Made by a program: the position numbers and the translations under genes
From: Aristolochia californica
Lineage: Eukaryota; Streptophyta; Magnoliopsida; Piperales; Aristolochiaceae
Reading direction: 5' to 3'
DNA length: 64,000 bases
Assembly: GCA_029961685.1 (NCBI GenBank)
Contig: JARWKL010000008.1
Span: 6,078,501-6,142,500 of the forward strand
The notes under the pieces: model-generated
Databases searched by the model: none
What the model saw: the letters and a program-made list of their open reading frames with translations, nothing else
Told to the model about the DNA's origin: nothing
Shown: positions 34,828 to 43,358 of the stretch, in pieces
How positions within the stretch are numbered: position 1 is the first letter of the stretch
Layout of the letters: every line of letters starts with the position of its first letter

Positions 34828-35219
34828 GAAACCAACAACTGTATCATTGGTAATGGTAGCGAGCAGAGTAATTTCGCAGCAACAGAATTCTGAAACAGGC
34901 AATAGGATAATAGCTAAACATCAACGAATGCCATGTAGAGTGCAACCATGGAAATCTTGCAGACCATCTCAGTCTTTGGGTTGATTTGGATCTCGATGGA
35001 TGGTGCCATTCAGAAGAAGAAGTTGATTCTCAGAATAAAACTCCATCAATATATAATATGCAATATTAAAAGCTCAGTGTAGAGGTGAAAACGCAAAACA
35101 AACAACAGGTATATGGACTTAAAAGATAAAAAAACTGGATACGAACCTAAACAACTAGAGATAATAGATAAAAAAAAATGGATCACATTATCTCTGTGGG
35201 TTGACCAACTCTGATACCA

Positions 35220-35557
35220 TGATGAATTTATGTAAAAAAAAAACGTCATTGACTTTTTGTAATCAGAGTATATGAACCCTTATTTATAATAGAAGAAAGT
35301 AGTAGAGTCCAAATACAATTAAACTACCCTTGTCCCAATTACACCCCAAACTATAACACTTAAAGATAAGTACTAGCATAATTAAATAACTCAACATAAA
35401 TAGAAGACTAACATAAATAAAACATCTTTAAACTAAAACTCTCCTATGAGATGACATTTTGTGAGACTCTTGTAAGACTCCATCATATTAATTCTAGCTC
35501 TGTGAGATTGCTTATTTTCAGAGTCATGTAAGAGGCTTTCATATCTTCTCTTCAGCA
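35220..35557 (-). repeat. 5' LTR of 4.0 kb element, family B
   Basis: 338 bp; on the minus strand TGCTGAAGAGAAG to AATTCATCA, followed by the primer site. The small differences from the 3' copy could be used to date the insertion. Confidence 0.85.
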
Positions 35558-35562
35558 GTTCA

Positions 35563-37560
35563 TAAAATAGAGGTCTATGTTTGTATGTCCATCTAGAACT
35601 AGTTCATCATTTTTGTTCTTTACTAAGCATTTGTCCTTTTCAATGATATTTTGCTGCCTTTCTCACAAATTTGACTAATTATAAGTAAACGATGCATCAA
35701 CCCATCTATATAATAGACATCGGATATGAAAGAGGTTGAGGTACCAAGTTTACCAACTCCTTTGATAATACCTTTGCTATCGTCTCCAAATATTACATGA
35801 CCACTGTCTTTCATTTTGAATTCTATGAACTTCTTCTTCTCACCAATCATGTTCCTTGAGCAACCTCTATCCAAAATCTAAACATTTTTTTGTGCTTTGG
35901 CTTAGTGACAAACCTAAATCACAAGAGATTTAACCCTTAGAGATCCATTTCAAGTTGGGTCCCTTTGGGATAAGCACTAAGTGAGATGGGCATCCAAACT
36001 TGTTTGCCATAGTTTCTATGGGCTACCTCAACCATTTCTATTATTTTGGGTACCCAACATTGTTTGATGCCATTTGCATTTTTTATTTGGCAAAGGTGGG
36101 CATAATGACCCACTTGATTGCAATAGTGGCATCAAATGTGAGGAATGGGAGTGAACTTCTTGAATTGTCTTTTCTTGTTCTTCCCAACTTTCCTCCTAGA
36201 TGTGGGTTTTTGTGATATAGCTTTGACTTGTTGTTCTAATTCAATGTTCTTCTTTTCAAAATCAAGTCTATTGCATTATAGCTTGTCTATCAAACCACTT
36301 TGACTTGAAGCATTGGCCATATGTCTTTCATTTGCTTCCTTCAAGGCAATAAGCTCCTCTTTGATCTTTGAAATCTTATGTCTTTGAGCATTGTATTTTT
36401 TCTTATACTTATTTAGACTATGAATTGATTTCTCTAAAAGCAATTCTAGTTCATTTTCATAGTCCAAGTTTTAACTTACCTCTTTTGAAGTGGTATACTC
36501 TTCAACAATTTCAATAGCCATGAGTCCTACATCATTTTCTTCTTCAATGGCTTGATTCATCTTCCATAGCATTCCAAGCCAAGATCAAGACTTGCTTCTT
36601 CTTGTTCTTTGCATCTTTCCTTGAGGATGGGTTCTTCCTTCAACGTTTGAGCAATTTTTTTCTATGCCCTTGTTTATGACATTCAAAACAAATATCAATT
36701 TTCTTTGAGGATTTTTCATTTTGCATTCCGATTTGGCCTTCTCTAAATTTTTTCTTCTTTGTATACATCCTTTGTAGATGTCTATTGAAGAAACTCACTT
36801 CATCGAGCTTTCTTCACTAGAGTCATTCTTCGCACTAGCTTTGGCCTTAAGAGCAAGGGTTTTTCTTTTAGGTTGGTCTTCCTCTACTTCTTGAGGTACC
36901 ATCTCATAAGTAAGGAGAATTCTCAAAAGCTCTTCCGAGGTCACTATCCTAAAGTTAGCATTCTCACAAATGGTGGTCTTCCTCATGTCCCATGACTTTC
37001 GAAGTGTCATGAGAAGCTTATCATTTTGTCTATAGAAGGAAATCTCCTCTCCTAAGATGGTCAATTCGTTTATAATATGAGTGACCCTAGAGTTCATCTC
37101 AGCTATTGATTCATTCGGTTTCATTTTGAATTCATCGTATTGGGCAATCAACAAAAAAATCCTAGAGTCTTTGACTCTAGTGGTCCCTTCATGTGTGACC
37201 TCTAATTTGTCTCATATTCCTTTTGAGGTCATACAAGTGGAGACCCAATTAAACTCATTTGGTCCTAAGGCACACACCAACAAGTTGATAGCCTTGGAGT
37301 TTGTTTTGAGTTGTTCCTTGTTTTCCTAAGTCTGCTCAATGAAATCCTTAGTGACCAGAATGCCATTTTCTAATATTTTAGCCTCAAAGGGGTCATTCTT
37401 AGTCACATGCCAAATGTCCCAAACCATGGATTGGAGGAAAAATCCCATTATTGCCTTCTAATACCTATAATTACACCATTGAATAGTGAGGGACAATTGG
37501 CGGATTATTCTTCAAGAATGAGCAATTTATCTTGAGATGCCATCTTAATCAAATTTCAAA
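35563..37560 (-). pseudogene. Copia gag and protease (SIRE-like element)
   Basis: Gag begins near 37542 (MASQDKLLILEE then a stop). The UBN2-type gag core is open at 36795-37154 with QYDEFKMKPNESIAEMNSRV and VTSEELLRILLTYEM. A degraded zinc knuckle near 36665-36690 reads CFECHKQGHRKK, lacking its last Cys. A coiled-coil-like stretch (36276-36467, ELELLLEKSIHSLNKYKKKY) precedes a second knuckle-like CHYCNQVGHYAHLC near 36095. Protease at 35623-35874 starts MDRGCSRNMIG, so the active-site D-S-G is D-R-G. Several stops. On the far side of the 4 kb insertion the frame goes on into the GAG-pre-integrase. Confidence 0.8.
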
Positions 37561-37596
37561 ATCAAGTGGATTTTAACTCAAATCAAGTTTTGGCTT

Positions 37597-37609
37597 GCTC
37601 TAATACCAA
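37597..37609 (-). promoter_or_regulatory. Primer binding site of SIRE-like element
   Basis: The minus strand reads TTGGTATTAGAGC just after the LTR end (..GGGTCAATA), an initiator-Met-type site with C-to-T changes. Confidence 0.65.
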
Positions 37610-37610
37610 T

Positions 37611-39218
37611 TATTGACCCATGTAGCTTCTCAAGAAGGGGGTGAATTTTGCTTTACAAGTTTAAAAAACTTTAAGGTGTAGAATAATAAATCATGTAAAC
37701 ATGCAAAGTAAAAGCGTAGAAATTCACACACCACAAAATTGATACCAAATATTTTGTTGTAAATGTTCTCCTATTGGTATTCACTGTCCAAGAACATGTG
37801 CTTGGGAAATTTCACTAATCTATATCTATTAGCTGGAATTATATAAAAGAAATTTTTGCTCTCTTTCAAACCACGTGTATGTTCAAATACATGATTTACA
37901 ATTCAATCCCCCCAAGAGATTGGCAAGATTCTAGCTCTAACAAGGCCCTTTCTATCTAGATTTAATCAATTTCTAGATGAATTTATCTCAAATACAAAAT
38001 ACAAAAAAAAAGTAAAAACTTACATCCTTATCAATCGGAAAGAAACTTTTCTCCAGATATCCAAGCTTCTAGCCTTTGTAGCACAATGTAGAATGTTGGA
38101 GCTTGACTATTATGTATGCTATGGAGATGGTATGAGAAAAGAGAGAAATTTTCTAGAGTTTTGGCTCACTCTCCAAAATGCACTTTAGGAAGAATTTCAA
38201 AAAATTGAGAATAAATGTTGGTAGATATACCAATAAAAGCTCATTTTCTTCATAATGGGAGTTTTGAAGGGGTATTTATAAGTTCCCCAAGCCAGACTAG
38301 TCTTTTTTGTCTGTTTGCAAAAGGTTGAGTTTATATTGATCGATCAGTGTAAAGTGGATAATCGATCAATAGTGTGTAACAATTATTTTTCTATCAGAAT
38401 GTGACTTATTGATCGATGGTATGATCAATCAATAACTTCCCTTTGGGTCTGGATTTTTAAGTTGATTAATCAATGTACACGGTATGATCGATCAATCAGA
38501 ATTTTCAATGGCAGTGTAATACAAGTATGATCAATCAATGACTTTGCTATGATCGATTATGCTTTATGTCCCTGAGAGGCAAAAAATTTGTATCATCAAT
38601 CAGTCTCAAAGGCTGATCAATCAATCAATATGAATTTGCCTAGACAATGTTGATCAATTAGTCCAAATGGGTTGATCGACCATGCTTGATAGCACAAATT
38701 GGCCATGTTTTGGATGATCGATCAATTGACCTTGGTTGATTGATCATGCTTTACTTCTGGTTGATTGATCATTAGTAGATATTGATTGATTATTCTAGTG
38801 CTAGTTCATCGTATAGACATTTAGAACGGAAGAATTAATGATCCTAAGTGATTCTAACATGTGTGGAATGTATGTATGCATGTATAAAAACCATGTTTGA
38901 ATTCAAAATGTCTTAACGCTCTAAATTTACATTGTACCTCAAGTTTTGGAAGGAGTGGACTGCTCTCTTACATAGACTGAGTTTTGACATTTCTTAGTGG
39001 AAAACTTTGTTCTTCAATTTTTCTTCATCCTCTAAGAGTGCTTCTTCAAGAGTTTTTTATATTTCATGAGGCTTGAGGTATTTAAAAAACTTGTATTGAT
39101 TCAATGCTTTAGACCTTAAAATTGATGTCTCATGAAGGAAAAATATCTAAAATACTAGATTTGTAGTTGTTAGCTGAATTAAAATTTTTTATCAAAAAAA
39201 TCAAGAAGGTAGTCAATG
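37611..39218 (-). repeat. 5' LTR, family D, 1.6 kb, GATCGATC-rich
   Basis: On the minus strand starts TTGACTACCTTCTTG (matching 21312-21572) and ends AGCTACATGGGTCAATA. Its middle (about 38330-38790) holds more than ten copies of TGATCGATCA/TTGATCAATC-like palindromes at irregular spacing. Related pieces are 39219-40283, 41246-41555, 57149-58369 and 63480-63800. Confidence 0.8.
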
Positions 39219-40283
39219 CTTTGTAAACACTTAAAAGCAATTTCAAAAAGTGGCAACTCACATGGTCGATCATCATAGAGATATTGATCAATCATCCAAA
39301 ATGTAAATTGGCAAGCAATATAAAGTATGATTGATCATCTATACAGGCATGATTGATCATATAGAATCCTACTAGAGAGGTTATAAAGTATGATCAATCA
39401 TATTTTATATTGCTTGCCAATTTACATTTTGCATGATTGATCATCCAGATTTTTGTATTGCTAGCGGTTTAAAGCATGATCTGTAAAACGAATAGGGTTG
39501 ATCAATCAATTAGGTTTTCTAAAAGTTTGAAAATATGTTGATTGGTAAAATGATTGATCAACAAGCCTAGGAAACAAAAGATATAGTCATTACACATGAT
39601 TGATCAATCATACCTTTCCTATGATCAATCAACAGATCTATCAACCTTTAAGAAATTGATAGATAATGGCTAGTTTGGCTGGGAATCTTATAAATAAGCT
39701 ACCAAACATCTTTAACAACATTAACTGAGCTTTTATTTGAAATCCCAAGCATTCAAAGAAGCATGAAATTTTCATGCAAACCAAGTTTTGAGAGAGGAAA
39801 AAGTTGTATTCTTGCATTTTTTTCAACCTCTCTTAAAATCATTTATCATCCTAGCTTTATCAAGATCCATAATTTATTCTCTTGTGCTCAAAGAATTGGA
39901 GAATTGGATTTCACTAAGGGATGACTATTTCTCCCATTCAAAAAGGTGTAAGTCTTCTTTTAGTTGTTATATCCTTCATTTTTCTTATCAAGGTTGTTCT
40001 AGAACCTGGAATCTAGCAAGGGAAGCTTGCTAGAGCTGTAATCTAGCTGTATAATCTCTATAAAAAATATTTTTCATAGTGTAATTGTGTATTACATGGC
40101 TTAAAGAGACCCAAAATCTCTTTGGAGTTTTAAATTGTGGTGAATAGAACATATTAGTCGAATTTTCCGTAGCAATGATTCTTGTGCAGTGATTACCAAT
40201 ATGGGAGTATTGAGAATAAAAAATTTAAAGTTTTGCGGTTTAATATCTCGATTCACCCCTCTCTTAAGAAGCCACCTAGACCC
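39219..40283 (+). repeat. Family D LTR piece, opposite orientation
   Basis: Starts directly at the edge of the 5' LTR of the SIRE-like element but in + orientation. It carries the same GATCAATC palindromes (39266-39620) and the conserved LTR 3' part (CTAGCAAGGGAAGCTTGCTAG near 40012, TTCACCCCTCTCTTAAGAAGCC near 40255). Its own start is missing. It contains a 41-bp hairpin (39298-39430). Confidence 0.65.
39298..39430. repeat. 41-bp inverted repeat, 51-bp loop
   Basis: Left arm 39298-39338 starts AAAATGTAAATTGGCAAGC; right arm 39390-39430 is its reverse complement with one mismatch. The transcript could fold into a 41-bp stem. Confidence 0.9.
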
Positions 40284-40345
40284 AGATTGGGCGCCAAGCA
40301 AGGAAAGTGGGGATGCAACCTCCTTAGGGTACTTTATCGACTTTT

Positions 40346-40781
40346 TGTTGAAAAGTCAAAGTTGGTCAAAGAATAGAATTCTTATATTAGAAATTCTTGT
40401 TTGTAGTGTGATTCTTAGTTGATGTTTCCTATAGGAATTTTATTTACTCTCCTAGTAGGAGTTTGAGATTCCTAATTGATGTACATGAGAAATTAAAAAT
40501 AGAATGAAGCTTGGCTAGGTGAGGATTTGCTCTCTTATCTCCCTTCCCTCTTTTTACTCAATCCCTATCTCCTCTCCATTACTTACTTTCTTTTCTTTTC
40601 TCTCTTCTCTTCCCTCATAAGTCCTCTTGTTCTTCTTCCCTCTTGAGCCTTTGTATCTCTTTTAATGCTTCACTTCTCTCAATCTACCATTAACTCTTTT
40701 CTTACCCTCTAAAACCTCAATCTTAAGCCTCTCCTTGCACAAATTGGAAAAAGATAGAACCTTTTCAAGAGGATTCTATCA
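40346..40781 (+). repeat. LTR, family E (5' LTR)
   Basis: TGTTGAAAAGTC to GGATTCTATCA, 436 bp, pyrimidine-rich 3' half. Followed by the primer site TGGTATCAGAG at 40784-40794. The interior (40795-41245) is a short leader with no recognisable gag, cut by the next LTR. The 3' part of this element is not in the window. Confidence 0.65.
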
Positions 40782-40783
40782 AG

Positions 40784-40794
40784 TGGTATCAGAG
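40784..40794 (+). promoter_or_regulatory. Primer binding site, exact initiator-Met type
   Basis: TGGTATCAGAG two bases after the family E LTR. The best-preserved primer site on this strand. Confidence 0.8.
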
Positions 40795-41245
40795 TAATAT
40801 TTCCTTGGGTCCTTTTGAAACCGTAGTCAATACTAGAAACTTGGAGAAAGTTAAAGAAGATAATGTTATTCATCCCCCTAGAAACAAAAACTTTGCTCAA
40901 TTTTTATCTCGACTTGCAACGATCTCAACTTGAAGAGACCAGATCTCATCTATGGAGGTAAAGATTTCTACTTCAGCAACCCAAGTGGAAAAGCTAACAC
41001 TATAGATGGATTCATGCATGGAAGACAAAGTTTTAAATCCTCCTTCACTCTCTCATTAGCCTCTTGTCAAAGAAGCTTCCTCCAAGTCATTCATTGTAAT
41101 AGCTTCTTTACCTTCCCCACCACCCGTGTTGCCTACGCCACCCAGACCCACAAACCCTCCTCAACCAAAGAGGAGAAGGGGTGTTAGCCTTCTAGGTGCA
41201 TTTAGTCATTTTTGGTAGAAAATTCAATGTTGGACAACAAATAGG

Positions 41246-41555
41246 TGTTGGCCTAGGTAACTTCTCAAGATAGGGATGAATTGAGATTTTTACAACTAAT
41301 ACTAAGTGTTTATATGAAAAATTAAAAATAATTATAAAGATTAACAAGCATACACCGCAATTGACGACGAGAAGTTTTAGTTATCGATGTTTTCTTATTG
41401 GTAGTCACCATCCAAAAACTTTTCCTCACGAAAATTCCACTAATTTCTCTATTAACTGAAATTTTCCAATAAAAGAAATTTCAACTCTTTTTTAAGCCAC
41501 GTATACGAATACAAATCTCTCCTTGAACGAGAATACAAAAAAAAGGAAAATGTAC
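41246..41555 (-). repeat. Family D LTR 3' fragment
   Basis: The + strand reads TGTTGGCCTAGGTAACTTCTC, the reverse of the family D LTR end, and stays similar to 37611-37920 for about 300 bp. It then gives way to GC-rich DNA. Confidence 0.6.
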
Positions 41556-41741
41556 ACCCTTGGAATTTGAAAAGACAACGTTCGCCTTGCTAATTCCAGT
41601 TGAATCACGGCAGGTAATTCAATCCGGAAAAACAACGGGGGAAATAAGATTCATACCAATTTTGCGAGTCGTCTTAATGAATACCACGTCCGGCATTTCG
41701 CCCTCCCCCGCGAGGAAAAAAATCCCTCATTTCCCTTCTGC

Positions 41742-42235
41742 TCTCTCGACCGGCGCCGCGGCCAGCCACCCAAGCCTAAGCCCATCGTCGACCCCTCCGT
41801 CCCCAAGCGTGGCCGTGGCCGGACGCCTTAGCCCAAGACAGAGGGGCTCTCCGCTTTGCCTCGGAGGCCTAAAAGCCGGCCGAGGAATGACTCGTTCGTC
41901 GTCCCGATGACGATCGCCACATTAGCGGCGGTGCCGATAGCTCGAAAGGCCAACGGGACCACTGCCGCGATGTGACAGAGCATCTCGTTGCCAGTTAGAA
42001 CGTCCCCGAGGCCCCGTGGGAGACCGAGAGAGGTGGATAGAGTCGACGGGAAGGAGAAAAGACCTCGCGGCAGGCCACAGAAAGTGGGCGGTCCCGTTAT
42101 TTCAAGTTCACCACTGGGTTCACCGCTGTAAAAGAGATCGCGTGGTCGGCCGAGGAGGTGGCCGCAGCTGAGACAGCTTCAGCAGCTGCACCCGAATCTG
42201 CTCCTGCTCCACTGGTTCAGTAGAGCCGGAGGGTG
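41742..42235 (+). pseudogene. AT-hook (HMG-I/Y-like) protein relic
   Basis: GC-rich island in AT-rich surroundings. One frame reads RRRGQPPKPKP (41751), PKRGRGRTP then a stop (41803-41831), RRPKSRPRN, and after a second stop SPRPRGRPREV (about 42006), KRPRGRPQKV (about 42058), a third stop, then KRSRGRPRR (about 42130). Three intact R-G-R-P cores plus two or three damaged ones is the pattern of plant proteins with serial AT-hooks, which bind the minor groove of AT-rich DNA in chromatin. Stops are TAG, TGA and TAA. No start or intron structure is clear. A different frame, 41560-41910, is open for 116 residues but shows no motif. I call it a pseudogene or captured fragment. Confidence 0.6.
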
Positions 42236-43358
42236 TGGGATATCTGTTGTGTGTAGTTAAGATGTAATTTAAGATAGTTGTACGATAATCACTACCATTG
42301 ATCAGAAAATTACGCAAATTTACAAACTCTATTTATGTTCAGTTTGATTGTTCGTCTCCTTTTTCTCTGTTTTAGTTGTTTCTTCATTAATAAAGATTCG
42401 TATGCAAGCGAAGATTTCCCTCGAATGGCTATAAAAATTCATAATTGTTGATTTAGCGTAGTATAAATCAGAAAATTAAGTGAAGATCGTTGAACATTGA
42501 TCATCGTTTTATAGCAGCTATAAAATAAAACCTCCACCATCAACCTCGGTGTGCTTACCATGTCGTTGAATCACTTGGAACTGGTAAGAGCGGCTGCTAA
42601 TGCAAATACATGTCAAAAATGTGTATTTTTAACTTATGATGATTGTTTTAGCTCTAATGTTAAGATTTGATGGATTCCTCTTTTCCTCACGGCTAATGCC
42701 ATACTTTCCTGCAAAGAAATTTCCAGTATTTGTTTAATATATTATCTATTTAGATATATATTCTATTTAAATATATTTTAAAAGGTTGTTTATATCATGT
42801 TTTTCATTTAGGGGCATTGACACTGAAATCTGTTTTCTACTGCACTTGAACTCGTCTACACCAATACCCAAAGATAAGTTGAAGTTGAATCAATTCATTT
42901 AAGATAAAATTGAATTCTTCCCTTCATTTCAAGTTCATCGTGGACTAACCCCCTAAAGGAAGACCAATCAGATACAAAGGTCGAACAAGAAGCAAGAGGG
43001 AACACTCATCCATGTAACCCATGCAAGGGTGATCATCCACAAAAGGGAGGACGACCCATGCATGGTTTTAGGCAAATCATTCCTAAAATCTCTCATATGA
43101 GGGTCCAACTACAACCTTCGACTACTACTCAAGGATCTCTTAGGAATCATGGTCAATCTACCCAAATGAATCAAAGAGACAAATTTTCTCAAATCACTCT
43201 ATCAAATGAAGAAGATCAGGGCCATATCAATCGATTACATGAAGGAAATTGAAATCCAAAATTAATATGAGAAGAAAGGAAAGATTAAACATCGATTCTT
43301 ATTGATTTATGTAATTTCTTTGTTCTTTAGGTCTTCGATTTCTTTATGAATTAGAGAG
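42236..43358. other. Intergenic, nothing recognised
   Basis: AT-rich DNA between the AT-hook relic and the U-box pseudogene. Around 42960-43250 the base composition is more balanced, but I found no protein signature. Confidence 0.4.

Larger units (their letters stand above)
31559..35557 (-). mobile_element. 4.0 kb LTR element without pol (LARD-like), family B
   Basis: Minus strand. 5' LTR 35220-35557, primer site 35209-35219 (rc TGGTATCAGAG), 3.3 kb interior, polypurine tract 31899-31911 (rc ..TTGAGGGGGAG), and 3' LTR 31559-31898. Perfect 5-bp target duplication GTTCA at 31554-31558 and 35558-35562. Removing the element restores the host copia frame (IDLYFMN then KVDLPSTSA). The interior has no gag, protease, integrase or RT that I can recognise. 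That is the layout of a large retrotransposon derivative moved by enzymes of a relative. It contains a solo LTR at 34428-34827. Confidence 0.88.
21312..39218 (-). mobile_element. SIRE/Maximus-like copia element with nested insertions
   Basis: Minus-strand element. 5' LTR 37611-39218; primer site 37597-37609; gag and protease 35563-37560; integrase and RT 29540-31553; RNase H 28913-29200; env-like region 27609-28230 and 22190-22338; polypurine tract 21573-21587 (rc AAAAAAGGGGGAGAT); truncated 3' LTR 21312-21572. Three insertions interrupt it: a gypsy element 22339-27608, a solo LTR 29823-30251 and a 4 kb LTR element 31559-35557. A long LTR, a post-pol env-like region and the GGGGGAGATTGTTG junction are SIRE-lineage traits. 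It is heavily decayed. Confidence 0.75.

Noticed and set aside
38330..38790. Regularly recurring GATCAATC motif considered as a CRISPR-like or satellite array
   Set aside because: Spacing is irregular, units are short palindromes, and the setting is a plant LTR.
41560..41910. 116-residue open frame in the GC-rich island
   Set aside because: No motif; the neighbouring frame shows AT-hooks, so this one is open because of GC-rich composition.
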